The notes beneath the pieces were generated by a model. It had not been told where the DNA came from, ran no database searches, and saw nothing but the letters and a program-made list of their open reading frames with translations. This document shows positions 36,506-45,600 of a DNA stretch of 64,000 nt, piece after piece. Both the position numbers and the translations under genes were made by a program. This DNA is from Coprenecus sp964640305 (GTDB taxonomy: Bacteria; Bacteroidota; Bacteroidia; Bacteroidales; UBA932), in NCBI GenBank assembly GCA_964640305.1, contig CAZXFF010000002.1, positions 1 to 64,000 on the forward strand. Direction: 5' to 3'. How positions within the stretch are numbered: position 1 is the stretch's first letter; each line of letters begins with the position of its first letter.

Positions 36506-38502
36506 TTCTGTAGTTTTATTAGTTCATACATCTCATCCCTATATTTTGCGGCTGCCATGAAATCCAGTTCCCTGGCAGCATCTTCCATCCTTTTCTTTGC
36601 AGCTGCGATGGCTTCGCATAACTGTTTCGGACTCATCCTGGCCACTACAGGATCCTCTGCCAAATATCTTGCCACATCTTCCGGTTCCGGCTCCCGGTAT
36701 GCCTGATTTATCGAAGCAAGGGCATTTTTCTTCTCATTCCGCACCTGTGTAGGTGTTATGTTGTTTATCCGGTTGTATTCAGCTTGCTTGGCTCTCCGCC
36801 TGTTTGTCTCGTCGATAGTCTTCTGCATGGATGCGGTGACCGTATCCGCATACATTATGACCAGTCCGTTGAGATTCCTGGCCGCACGCCCCGCAATCTG
36901 TGTCAGTGCCCTGTCAGAGCGCAGGAAGCCTTCCTTGTCTGCATCCAGAATCGCTACAAGAGATACATCAGGCAGATCAAGCCCTTCACGCAGAAGGTTC
37001 ACACCCACCAGCACATCAAACCGCCCGGCCTTGAAATCTTCCAGGATTTCGACCCTCTCGAGCGTGTCCACATCCGAATGTATGTATCTGCACCTGACCG
37101 ATCTTTTCACCAGGAACTGTTCGAGTTCCTCTGCCATCCTCTTGGTAAGGGTGGTGACAAGTACCCTCTCATCTTTCTCCGTGCGTATTTCTATTTCGTC
37201 AAGCAGGTCGTCTATCTGGTTCTTCGACGGACGTACGTCTATCGGCGGATCCAGAAGACCGGTAGGCCTTACTACCTGTTCCACGATAAGTCCCTCGCTT
37301 TTCTGAAGTTCATAGTCGCCCGGAGTTGCACTTACATATACCTTCTGTCCGATAATGGCTTCGAATTCGTCAAATTTCAAGGGTCTGTTGTCCGTTGCAG
37401 CAGGCAGGCGGAATCCGTATTCCACCAGCACTTCTTTTCTCGAACGGTCCCCTCCGTACATGGCCCTTACCTGCGGCAGGGTAACATGGCTTTCATCGAT
37501 AAAGGTAATGAAATCCTTGGAAAAGTAATCGATAAGGCAGAAGGGCCTCTGTCCCGGACTCCGCCCGTCGAAGTATCTGGAATAATTCTCTATACCAGGG
37601 CAGTACCCCAGTTCCTTTATCATCTCCATATCGTATTCCACCCTCTTCTTCAATCTGTTGGCCTCGTGTCTGCGGTCCACGGAACAGAAATAGTCATATT
37701 GCCTGACCAGATCATCCTGTATCATCCTTATGGCCTGGTTTGTCCTCTCTTTTGTCGTGACGAAAATATTGGCAGGATATACTGTGGTCTCTTCCATCTC
37801 ATCAATTGTCATCCCGCTGACCGGATCGATCATCTCTATTTCCTCGACCGTATCCCCGAAAAAGAAAATACGATAGGCTACATCGACATATGCAGGATAT
37901 ATGTCTACCGTATCGCCGTTGACCCTGAATGTACCCCGTCTGAACTCTTTTTCACTGCGGTTGTACAAAGCATCTACAAGTCTGTAAAGAAGCTTGTTCC
38001 TGCTTATTTTCATTCCCGCTTTGATTACAATGGTATTTTCATGGAAATCCTGCGGATTCCCTATTCCGTAAAGGCAGGAAACGCTGGATACGACTATCAC
38101 ATCCTTTCTCCCGGAAAGTAGGGAAGAGGTGGCACTCAGCCTTAGCTTTTCAATCTCGTCGTTTATGCTGAGGTCTTTTTCTATATATGTATCGGTTACC
38201 GGCAGGTATGCTTCCGGCTGGTAGTAGTCATAATAGGAAACGAAGTATTCTACCGCATTGTTCGGGAAAAAAGACTTGAATTCCCCATAGAGCTGGGCTG
38301 CAAGGGTCTTGTTGTGGCTAAGGATAAGGGCAGGACGCTGCAGTCTTTCGATGACGTTGGCCATAGTGAATGTCTTTCCGGATCCCGTTACCCCTAGAAG
38401 TGTCACGGCATCGGCTCCGGAATCTATGGCAGAGCATATCTGGCGGATTGCCTCCGGCTGGTCGCCGGTGGGTTTATATGGAGATTCTATCCTGAAGTCC
38501 AT
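36502..38502 (-). CDS. uvrB: Excinuclease ABC subunit B
   Basis: UvrB verifies DNA lesions and recruits UvrC. The 666-residue helicase-like protein has Walker A GVTGSGKTFTMANVI (about residues 39-53). The beta-hairpin segment is SYYDYYQPEAYLP (about 90-102). DESHVTLPQVR marks Walker B, and helicase motif VI is near QIAGRAARNL. A C-terminal UVR motif (MEDAARELDFMAAAKYRDEM) ends the protein. Length is normal. It lies 2 bases after an M28-like gene. Confidence 0.97.
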   Translation of the reverse strand: MDFRIESPYKPTGDQPEAIRQICSAIDSGADAVTLLGVTGSGKTFTMANVIERLQRPALILSHNKTLAAQLYGEFKSFFPNNAVEYFVSYYDYYQPEAYLPVTDTYIEKDLSINDEIEKLRLSATSSLLSGRKDVIVVSSVSCLYGIGNPQDFHENTIVIKAGMKISRNKLLYRLVDALYNRSEKEFRRGTFRVNGDTVDIYPAYVDVAYRIFFFGDTVEEIEMIDPVSGMTIDEMEETTVYPANIFVTTKERTNQAIRMIQDDLVRQYDYFCSVDRRHEANRLKKRVEYDMEMIKELGYCPGIENYSRYFDGRSPGQRPFCLIDYFSKDFITFIDESHVTLPQVRAMYGGDRSRKEVLVEYGFRLPAATDNRPLKFDEFEAIIGQKVYVSATPGDYELQKSEGLIVEQVVRPTGLLDPPIDVRPSKNQIDDLLDEIEIRTEKDERVLVTTLTKRMAEELEQFLVKRSVRCRYIHSDVDTLERVEILEDFKAGRFDVLVGVNLLREGLDLPDVSLVAILDADKEGFLRSDRALTQIAGRAARNLNGLVIMYADTVTASMQKTIDETNRRRAKQAEYNRINNITPTQVRNEKKNALASINQAYREPEPEDVARYLAEDPVVARMSPKQLCEAIAAAKKRMEDAARELDFMAAAKYRDEMYELIKLQK

Positions 38503-38504
38503 GA

Positions 38505-39473
38505 TTACAGCATCATTACAAAGTAGAAAACAAGCAGCGTTCTCTGTTTGAGTACAGGGTAGGATATTATTTCGGGATCATCCGAAACCTTATAGGTATG
38601 GCGATGGAAGCCGGAAGTGAAGAGTAGGGCAGGGATGCCGGCTTCATGAAATACGATCTGATCCGAAAGGCGGTAATACAGATCTGTGAACTTTTCGCTG
38701 CCGTAGAATGTGAAATCCAGATCGAGACCGATTTTATAATAAGTATTGCAGAGTCTGATCTTGCCCCTCTGGTCTTTGGGTAGAGTATTCTCTCCCAAGA
38801 CTATGGCGAATGAAGTATCGTTCTCATGTACCGGTTCTATCACTGTACCTATCCTTTCCAGATTGATTGCACAGACAATATTTTCCTTGTCTATCCCGAG
38901 GCTGTCGACAAAATACTTTGACCCGGCCATATTGTTCTCTTTTGCATCCAGGGCGACGAAAAGTATATTCTTGTCAGGACCGGTTCTGGTTTTCTTCATT
39001 GTCCCGAAAATATCCGCAAGATTCAGCAATGCAGTTACTCCGGAGGCATTGTCGTCCGCTCCGTTGTAGATATTTCCGTTCAGTATCCCCAAATGGTCAT
39101 AATGAGCGCAGATTATCACATATTTATCTGAAGGGACGGCACTTGGCACTATCCCCACGACATTTCTGGCTCTCTTTACGGAATCCACCATGAAAGGCTG
39201 GAAATAGCTTGTGCTCTTGAATGGTTCGAGCCCGTATCTGGCATATTCATCCTTTATGAATGCCGCAATCATTTCATTCGCCCGGGTACCGGTTGCCCTG
39301 CCTTCAGCCATATCATCTGAGATATGTTCCAGAATCCTACGCTGCTTCGCAAGGTATATTATCTGCTCGTACATGGTATAGGGACCCAAGCGTTTGGGAT
39401 TGCTTTCCGCAGAAACAGGCAGTACGGCAAAAAACAGTACGGTCAGAACCGCAATAATGGACCTCGGGGACAT
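38505..39473 (-). CDS. Exported M28-like peptidase, probably inactive or atypical
   Basis: The 322-residue product has a signal peptide (cleavage near PVSAES) and the M28 zinc-aminopeptidase fold. Metal-site residues His124 (CAHYDHLG) and Asp140 (NGADDNASG) are present. The usual Glu-Glu pair of the EEXGLxGS motif reads Lys178-Glu179 in ALDAKENNMAGS, so the zinc ligand is kept and the general-base Glu is lost. Several Bacteroidota relatives show similar changes. It lies between pyrF and uvrB with short spacers. A late His ligand appears at IVFHEAGIPAL. Confidence 0.82.
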   Translation of the reverse strand: MSPRSIIAVLTVLFFAVLPVSAESNPKRLGPYTMYEQIIYLAKQRRILEHISDDMAEGRATGTRANEMIAAFIKDEYARYGLEPFKSTSYFQPFMVDSVKRARNVVGIVPSAVPSDKYVIICAHYDHLGILNGNIYNGADDNASGVTALLNLADIFGTMKKTRTGPDKNILFVALDAKENNMAGSKYFVDSLGIDKENIVCAINLERIGTVIEPVHENDTSFAIVLGENTLPKDQRGKIRLCNTYYKIGLDLDFTFYGSEKFTDLYYRLSDQIVFHEAGIPALLFTSGFHRHTYKVSDDPEIISYPVLKQRTLLVFYFVMML

Positions 39474-39487
39474 GGCAGTGTCTGGAT

Positions 39488-40330
39488 TTAGAGGTTCCTT
39501 GCAAGCAATTCCTTCATTTCAGAAGCCAGTTCAGCCGCTGCAGATGAAGCAGCTTCCGCAAAATTGTCTTCTGAAGATGCATATATTATCCCCCTGGAAG
39601 AATTGACGAGAAGGCCGCAATGGGAATTCAGACCGTATTTTGCCACTTCCGAAAGAGATCCTCCCTGGGCACCTACACCTGGTACCAGCAGGAAATGGTC
39701 CGGACAGTACTCCCTGATTTCAGCCAGCTTTTCCGGCCTTGTTGCTCCTACTACGAACATGAGCCTGTCTGTGGAATTGCCGAATTCCTTCTCGGTGTTC
39801 GCGATGGTACCGCTTATGACTCTTTCATACAGCGGCACACCGCCTTCTGTCCCGAGACATTCGAATTCCTCAGCTGATTTGTTCGATGTAAGTGCGAGTA
39901 CAATTCCCCATTTGCCTTCCCTCTTGAGGAACGGACGTATGGAATCACTGCCCATATAAGGGGACAGTGTAACTGCATCGAAACCCATCCTGTCCAGAAA
40001 GGCTTTAGCGTAGCGTTCGGCAGTATTGCCTATGTCGCCCCTTTTTGCATCTGCGATGACAAACATTTCCGGATATCTGTCCCGGATATATCTCACAGTC
40101 ATTTCAAGCTGCGTCCAGCCGTGTGCTCCTTCTGCCTCGTAAAAAGCAATGTTGGGTTTGAATGCCACCGCGAAAGATGCGGTGGCATCGATTATCCGAC
40201 GGTTAAATTCAAAAAGACTGTCTTTCTCTACGGATATGCACCCCGGCAGTTTATCCGGATCGGTATCCAGACCGACGCAGAGGAAAGATGACTTTTTCCG
40301 TATTTCTCCGTATAATTGTGTGTAATTCAT
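39488..40330 (-). CDS. pyrF: Orotidine 5'-phosphate decarboxylase
   Basis: PyrF decarboxylates OMP to UMP in pyrimidine synthesis. The 280-residue size marks the long subfamily found in Bacteroidota and mycobacteria. The active-site motif DAKRGDIGNTAERYAKAF (about residues 93-110) contains the Asp-Lys-Asp catalytic set. The phosphate-binding end reads LLVNSSRGIIYAS. It is 14 bases upstream of the M28-like gene and 6 bases downstream of the M20 gene. Confidence 0.95.
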   Translation of the reverse strand: MNYTQLYGEIRKKSSFLCVGLDTDPDKLPGCISVEKDSLFEFNRRIIDATASFAVAFKPNIAFYEAEGAHGWTQLEMTVRYIRDRYPEMFVIADAKRGDIGNTAERYAKAFLDRMGFDAVTLSPYMGSDSIRPFLKREGKWGIVLALTSNKSAEEFECLGTEGGVPLYERVISGTIANTEKEFGNSTDRLMFVVGATRPEKLAEIREYCPDHFLLVPGVGAQGGSLSEVAKYGLNSHCGLLVNSSRGIIYASSEDNFAEAASSAAAELASEMKELLARNL

Positions 40331-40336
40331 ATTCTG

Positions 40337-41683
40337 TTAGAAGTACTTGTAGAAAAGAGCTATTGATTCCATTCCCTTTTCGAACTGGGACAGGAGATAA
40401 CTTTCATTGGGAGAGTGGATCGTATCCCTTTCGAGACCGAATCCTATAAGAAGCGGATCCGCTTTAAGTATCTGCTGCATCTCTGCGAGGATCGGGATGG
40501 ATCCGCCGCCTCTGTTCGGAACAGGCTCTATGCCGTATACCTCATGGATGGCTTTTGACGCAGCTTTGTATGCATCCGACGATATAGGGATGAGGAATCC
40601 GTTTCCGCCATGGTGGGTCGTCACCTTGACCCTGACTCCTTTAGGTACATTGGCAAGGATGTGGGCTTCGAAAAGTTCAGCTATTTTCTTCCAGTCCTGA
40701 TTGGGAACCAGACGCATGGATATCTTGGCATACGCTTTTGAAGGAAGTACCGTCTTGGCACCTTCACCAGTAAAGCCGCCCCATATACCGTTCACATCCA
40801 GGCACGGACGGATTCCGGTCCTCTCCGGTGTGGTATATCCTTTTTCCCCGTCCACATCGTCTATATCCAGGAAACGGTTGTACTCTTCAGCATCGAAAGG
40901 AGCCCTGCCGAGCATCTCACGGTCCTCAGCTGAAAGTTCCACCACATCATCGTAAAAGCCCTTGATCGTGATATGTCCGTTTTCATCTATAAGATTGTAG
41001 ACAATCTTGCAAAGGGCATTGATAGGATTGACAACAGCTCCCCCATAATGACCGGAATGCAGGTCCTTGTTGGGACCGGTAACCTCGATTTCCATATATG
41101 TGAGTCCTCTCATTCCACAGTTGATTGAAGGAACGTCTTCCCCTATCATGGTAGTATCGGAAACCAGCATGATGTCACATGCAAGCATGTCTTTATGCTC
41201 TTCTGCCCACTTCCCGAGACTGGGGGAACCGATTTCCTCCTCCCCTTCGAGGATGAATTTTATATTATGCCTCTGCAGACCGTTCCGTACGAGATACTCG
41301 AACGCCTTGATATGCATGAAGGACTGTCCCTTGTCATCATTTGCACCACGTGCATAGATTGCTCCGTCCCGGATCTCAGGTTCAAAAGGAGCAGAATCCC
41401 ATAATTCAATCGGATCTACAGGCTGTACATCATAATGGCCGTATACCAGTATTGTCTTCAGTGACGGATCTATAATCTTTTCGCCGAATACGACAGGATG
41501 CCCGTCTGTAGGATATACGTCAGCCCTGTCAGCACCTGCTTCCTTCAGCATCGTTGCAAGCTTTTCGGCACATTTCTGCATATCTCCTTTGTGTCCGGGA
41601 TCTGAACTGATTGAGGGTATACGCAATACTTCGAACAATTCATTCAGGAACCTGTCCTTGTTTTCTGCATAATATTTTTTCAT
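40337..41683 (-). CDS. M20 family dipeptidase
   Basis: This cytoplasmic zinc peptidase resembles carnosinase-type dipeptidases. The 448-residue product has VYGHYDVQP (first metal His), RGANDDKGQ (bridging Asp), ILEGEEEIGS (catalytic Glu and metal Glu) and a late metal His in FGLERDTIHSPNES. A lid domain is inserted between. No signal peptide is visible. Substrate is not predictable beyond di- or tripeptides. It is followed closely by pyrF. Confidence 0.93.
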   Translation of the reverse strand: MKKYYAENKDRFLNELFEVLRIPSISSDPGHKGDMQKCAEKLATMLKEAGADRADVYPTDGHPVVFGEKIIDPSLKTILVYGHYDVQPVDPIELWDSAPFEPEIRDGAIYARGANDDKGQSFMHIKAFEYLVRNGLQRHNIKFILEGEEEIGSPSLGKWAEEHKDMLACDIMLVSDTTMIGEDVPSINCGMRGLTYMEIEVTGPNKDLHSGHYGGAVVNPINALCKIVYNLIDENGHITIKGFYDDVVELSAEDREMLGRAPFDAEEYNRFLDIDDVDGEKGYTTPERTGIRPCLDVNGIWGGFTGEGAKTVLPSKAYAKISMRLVPNQDWKKIAELFEAHILANVPKGVRVKVTTHHGGNGFLIPISSDAYKAASKAIHEVYGIEPVPNRGGGSIPILAEMQQILKADPLLIGFGLERDTIHSPNESYLLSQFEKGMESIALFYKYF

Positions 41684-41694
41684 ATAGAAAGTGT

Positions 41695-42369
41695 TTATTG
41701 GTTTGTATTCTTTTTCTGCAATTCCGCTATGACCGTTTCCGATCCTGTGACCTTGTCTCCGATCTTTACATTGACTTTGGTTCCAATAGGAAGGAAAACA
41801 TCCGCCCTGGAACCGAATTTGATGAACCCTATCTGCTCTCCGGCCTCGAACTTCTTTTCATATTCCGCATAACACACGACACGCCTGGCAAAAAGTCCGG
41901 CTATCTGACGGCACAGGATCTCTGTCCCGTCCTCATTCCTGAATACGATAGTGGTCCTTTCGTTCTTGGTTGAGGATTTCGGATGCCAGGCCGCGAGATA
42001 GTTTCCCCTGTGATATTTGAAGAAAGTCACCATTCCTCTGATAGGGGCCCAGTTGATATGCACATTGAAGAAAGACATGAATATGGAGACCTGAAGCCTT
42101 CTGTCATGAAAATATTCCGGTTCTTCCACTTCCTCTATAATCACGATTTTCCCGTCTGCAGCAGCTGTCACTTTATGGCTGTCTCCTGTCGGGGTTCTTT
42201 TAGGGTCCCTGAAAAAGGCAATGAAGAACACTGCGAATCCCAATGGAATGAAAGTCATTATGGCTGTCCATACCTTAAAGCCATACATTCCTATGAAAAC
42301 ACCGCCGAAAAACAGGGTAAATAGAAAAGACGTTACGATTATTGTTGTTCCTTCCTTATGGATTTTCAT
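41695..42369 (-). CDS. psd: Phosphatidylserine decarboxylase proenzyme
   Basis: Psd makes phosphatidylethanolamine from phosphatidylserine. The 224-residue length is that of the short, archaeal-like Psd-A form common in Bacteroidota. Two N-terminal membrane helices precede the catalytic part. The self-cleavage site is FGSRADVF, where cleavage before Ser would create the pyruvoyl group. It lies 11 bases after cdsA and the pair covers two steps of phospholipid synthesis; pssA is not in the window. Confidence 0.93.
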   Translation of the reverse strand: MKIHKEGTTIIVTSFLFTLFFGGVFIGMYGFKVWTAIMTFIPLGFAVFFIAFFRDPKRTPTGDSHKVTAAADGKIVIIEEVEEPEYFHDRRLQVSIFMSFFNVHINWAPIRGMVTFFKYHRGNYLAAWHPKSSTKNERTTIVFRNEDGTEILCRQIAGLFARRVVCYAEYEKKFEAGEQIGFIKFGSRADVFLPIGTKVNVKIGDKVTGSETVIAELQKKNTNQ

Positions 42370-42381
42370 CTCGACAACCGG

Positions 42382-43209
42382 TTATGCAGTTATTAAACAT
42401 ATATAAAATACCACTGCCGGGAACGTGGTCAGGGCTCCGTCAAATCGGTCAAGCAATCCTCCGTGCCCTGGCATTATCTTTCCCGAGTCCTTGACCCCAA
42501 AGTTACGTTTTAATTGGGATTCCGCCAAATCTCCCAGAGTTGAAGTGACGTTGACGATCAGGGCAAGCGGCAGCCATTGGATCCATGACATGGCAGTCAT
42601 ATCCGTCCATCCTATCACGAATCCTGCGGCAAGCGAGGTAAACAGTCCTCCGAAATACCCTTCCCAGGATTTTTTAGGGGAAATGGACGGACACATCTTA
42701 TGCCCGTTTTTCTGTCCGAAACTGATCCCGAATAAATATGCTCCGACATCAGAAGCCCAGATGACTATCATTACAGCCAGCAGGATGATACCGTCAAAAC
42801 TGCCGTCATCACCGAAGACAATCCAGTTAGTCATCGCGAACGGGACGGCGATATACGGAACGGAAGCGACAGTATATATTGCCTGTCCGTATGCATCCTT
42901 GTCCCGGCTGAAGAGTATGCAGAAAAACACCAGGGTCACCATAACCGGTATAATCAGGAACCAGACAGGGTCTAGTCCGTAACCGTTTACCATAAATGAT
43001 ATTACGAAAGTCGCCAGTCCTGTAAAAAGGGAAATCACCCTGGCGGCTTTTTCCTTGCCGCCAAGGGTGATTTTATGGTATTCATACATCATTATCGCAA
43101 CCACTGCAGCAAAAACGATGCAGTATGCAACCGGATTCCAGAGCAATGCTGTCAGAAATACCGCAAGGAATACGGCTCCGCTCGCTGTCCTAATCAGAAG
43201 ATTCCTCAT
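42382..43209 (-). CDS. cdsA: Phosphatidate cytidylyltransferase
   Basis: CdsA makes CDP-diacylglycerol from phosphatidate and CTP in the inner membrane. The 275-residue polytopic protein carries the C-terminal CDP-alcohol signature PGHGGLLDRFDGALTTFPAV, with its Asp residues for metal binding. SPKKSWEGYFGG precedes it. The first ATG overlaps the end of ftsH by 20 bases, which is longer than most overlaps here; no later start fits the family N-terminus better. Confidence 0.95.
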   Translation of the reverse strand: MRNLLIRTASGAVFLAVFLTALLWNPVAYCIVFAAVVAIMMYEYHKITLGGKEKAARVISLFTGLATFVISFMVNGYGLDPVWFLIIPVMVTLVFFCILFSRDKDAYGQAIYTVASVPYIAVPFAMTNWIVFGDDGSFDGIILLAVMIVIWASDVGAYLFGISFGQKNGHKMCPSISPKKSWEGYFGGLFTSLAAGFVIGWTDMTAMSWIQWLPLALIVNVTSTLGDLAESQLKRNFGVKDSGKIMPGHGGLLDRFDGALTTFPAVVFYICLITA

Positions 43210-45199
43210 CTGTTTTCACCTCATTCTTTACGTTCGTATTACCGGCTGCCTTGCGCTCTCCGAATATCCTTTCCAGATCTTCCGAGAAAATGACCTCTTT
43301 CTCCAGAAGCAGTTCTGCCAGCTTTATGAAACCGTCCATATTCGCCTTGAGCACTTCCAGAGCCGTTCGGTGCGCCTTGTCAATGAATTCCTTGGCTTCT
43401 GTGTCAATAAGTTCGGCTGTCTTTTCACTGTAAGGTTTGCCGAGGTTGTAACCCTGGTTCCCGGATGAATCATAGAATGAAATATTGCCGACTTTGTCAC
43501 TCATCCCGAAATAGGTAACCATAGCATAGGCCTGTTTGGTCACTTTCTCCAAGTCATTCATTGCACCGGTTGAAATCCGGTTGTTTATTATTTCCTCCGC
43601 TGCACGTCCGCCAAGAGTTGCTGCCATCTCGTCCATCATCTGCTCGGTAGTGGTTATCTGCCGTTCTTCAGGAAGATACCAGGCTGCACCCAGTGCGCTG
43701 CCCCTGGGGATAATCGTCACTTTAAGCAACGGATTGGCATTGGGCAGCATCCAGCTGACAGTTGCGTGTCCTGCTTCATGGAATGCAATGGTCCTCTTCT
43801 CTTCCGGAGAAATGATCTTGCTGCGCCTCTCGAGACCTCCTACAATCCTGTCTATGGCATCCAGGAAATCCTGCTTGTCAATGGCCGTCTTGTTTTTCCT
43901 GGCAGCAATCAAAGCTGCTTCATTGCATACATTCGCGATGTCTGCACCGGAAAATCCGGGTGTCTGTTTTGCAAGGAAATCAATATCAAAACCTTCTGCC
44001 AGTTTGAGTTTCCGGCAATGTACCTTGAATATCTCAAGACGTTCTTTCTGTTCAGGAAGGTCTACGTGTATCTGACGGTCGAAACGTCCTGCCCTCATGA
44101 GAGCCTTGTCCAGAATATCGGCACGGTTAGTGGCTGCAAGGATAATCACGCCTGAGTTTGTACCGAAGCCGTCCATCTCGGTAAGCAGCTGGTTAAGGGT
44201 ATTCTCCCTCTCGTCGTTCGAAGAAAATCCGACATTCTTGCTTCTCGCACGGCCTACAGCATCGATTTCATCTATAAACACTATGCATGGTGCCTTTTCC
44301 TTTGCCTGACGGAAGAGGTCGCGCACCCTGGATGCACCCACTCCCACAAACATTTCCACGAAATCCGAACCGGAAATGGAAAAGAACGGGACATTCGCTT
44401 CACCCGCTACAGCCTTGGCAAGAAGGGTCTTTCCCGTACCCGGAGGCCCTACAAGCAACGCACCCTTCGGTATCTTTCCTCCGAGTGCGGTATATTTCTT
44501 CGGATTCTTGAGGAAATCCACGATTTCCATTACTTCCACCTTGGCTTCTTCCAGACCTGCCACGTCCTTGAAAGTAACTTTCACATTGTTCTCCTTCTCA
44601 TACAGTTTGGCCTGGGATTTCCCGACATTGAAGATACCTCCGTTGCCACCGGGGCCGCCCATGTTTTTCTGCATGGGGCGGAACATTATGAACCACAGAA
44701 GACCGAACATCAGAAGAGGGAAGAGTATCCAGTCTAAAACCGATCCCCAATAATTGTTCCTCTCTTCTGTAGAAACCGTAAAGCGGTCTCCGGGAGGCAA
44801 GGACATACGGGCCTCCTCGAAATTTTCTTCAGCATTGAAATTCGAAGATACAATGAAGTAGAAATGAGGACCGTAGTTAGGTGTTCTTCCTCCGAAATAC
44901 TTGTTCACGTATTTTCCGAGAGAGTCCTTTTTGATATAAACCTCCGCCCTGTGCTGGTTTGTGATATAGTTTATCTTCTCGACATCCCCCTGAGGGATCA
45001 TGCTTTCCTTTACGGTAAGCCATTCCGTCTTGACTTCCTTTGATCCTGAATAGTTCGAAATTATATAGAACATGCTTACCCCCAGCAGGACATACAATCC
45101 CCACATGATGCCTCGCATGGGCTTTGACGGTCCACCAGGGGCAGGTCTGCCGTTTCTGCCTCCAGGATTGAAATTGGGTTTATTCTGATTCTTGTCCAT
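43190..45199 (-). CDS. ftsH: ATP-dependent zinc metalloprotease FtsH
   Basis: FtsH degrades misfolded membrane proteins and regulatory targets. The 669-residue product has two N-terminal membrane segments flanking a periplasmic domain. The AAA module has Walker A GPPGTGKTLLAKAVAGEA, Walker B FIDEIDAVGR and the SRH ATNRADILDKALMRAGRFDR. The M41 peptidase site is HEAGH. The C-terminal tail is Asn, Lys and Glu-rich. The hydrophilic Gly and Pro-rich N-terminus ahead of the first helix is usual for Bacteroidota FtsH. It follows rsfS by 5 bases. Confidence 0.97.
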   Translation of the reverse strand: MDKNQNKPNFNPGGRNGRPAPGGPSKPMRGIMWGLYVLLGVSMFYIISNYSGSKEVKTEWLTVKESMIPQGDVEKINYITNQHRAEVYIKKDSLGKYVNKYFGGRTPNYGPHFYFIVSSNFNAEENFEEARMSLPPGDRFTVSTEERNNYWGSVLDWILFPLLMFGLLWFIMFRPMQKNMGGPGGNGGIFNVGKSQAKLYEKENNVKVTFKDVAGLEEAKVEVMEIVDFLKNPKKYTALGGKIPKGALLVGPPGTGKTLLAKAVAGEANVPFFSISGSDFVEMFVGVGASRVRDLFRQAKEKAPCIVFIDEIDAVGRARSKNVGFSSNDERENTLNQLLTEMDGFGTNSGVIILAATNRADILDKALMRAGRFDRQIHVDLPEQKERLEIFKVHCRKLKLAEGFDIDFLAKQTPGFSGADIANVCNEAALIAARKNKTAIDKQDFLDAIDRIVGGLERRSKIISPEEKRTIAFHEAGHATVSWMLPNANPLLKVTIIPRGSALGAAWYLPEERQITTTEQMMDEMAATLGGRAAEEIINNRISTGAMNDLEKVTKQAYAMVTYFGMSDKVGNISFYDSSGNQGYNLGKPYSEKTAELIDTEAKEFIDKAHRTALEVLKANMDGFIKLAELLLEKEVIFSEDLERIFGERKAAGNTNVKNEVKTDEESSD

Positions 45200-45204
45200 A
45201 ATCT

Positions 45205-45552
45205 TTACTCGTCTTCTTTATAATCTTTCCTTTCCGCATCCGCCCAAAGGTCCTCCAGCCTGTAGAAGTTCCTGTATTCTGTCTGGAAAACATGCACGAC
45301 GATATCCATGTAATCCAGGATGACCCAGAATCCATTCTCCTTCCCCTGCATCCTGACAACCTTGCGCCCGCATTTTTCCATCATCCTTTCCTCTATATTG
45401 TCCGATATGGCTGCAACCTGAGTAGTAGAATCAGCATTGCATATAACGAAATGGTCAGTAATGGCCGTGCCGATCTTTCTCAAATCCAGGGAGCAGACGT
45501 TTTTTCCCTTCTTTTCTAAAATCGCTTCAGCGATAATGTCTGTTTCTGTCAT
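45205..45552 (-). CDS. rsfS: Ribosomal silencing factor RsfS
   Basis: RsfS (Iojap family) binds ribosomal protein L14 and blocks subunit joining in starvation. The 115-residue product has the family core ITDHFVICNADSTTQVAAIS and the downstream WVILDYMDIVVHVFQTEYRNFYRLEDLW. It heads a long minus-strand run into ftsH and the lipid genes, and it is divergent from birA. The stringent-response gene in the same run fits a starvation theme, but this may be chance. Confidence 0.95.
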   Translation of the reverse strand: MTETDIIAEAILEKKGKNVCSLDLRKIGTAITDHFVICNADSTTQVAAISDNIEERMMEKCGRKVVRMQGKENGFWVILDYMDIVVHVFQTEYRNFYRLEDLWADAERKDYKEDE

Positions 45553-45562
45553 AATAATTTTA

Positions 45563-45570
45563 TATTTTTG
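45563..45570 (+). promoter_or_regulatory. Putative -7 element for birA
   Basis: TATTTTTG lies 30 bases before the birA ATG. It faces and nearly abuts the rsfS element at 45576-45583. The -33 region contains TTTCTG only, so this is moderate evidence. Confidence 0.45.
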
Positions 45571-45575
45571 CGTGA

Positions 45576-45583
45576 CAAATATA
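45576..45583 (-). promoter_or_regulatory. Putative -7 element for rsfS
   Basis: The minus strand reads TATATTTG. The rsfS start codon is 23 bases further along that strand. A TTG at 45605-45607, 21 bases away, could serve as the -33 and lies inside birA. Confidence 0.5.
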
Positions 45584-45600
45584 GTTATAAAAATTGTGCC

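Noticed and set aside
36784..38121. A 445-codon open frame antisense to uvrB
   Set aside because: It lies wholly on the opposite strand of a well-supported uvrB, has no recognisable domain, and is a by-product of uvrB codon use.
45568..45600. Earlier GTG start for birA
   Set aside because: It would place coding sequence within the predicted -7 element and add residues not found in the family.
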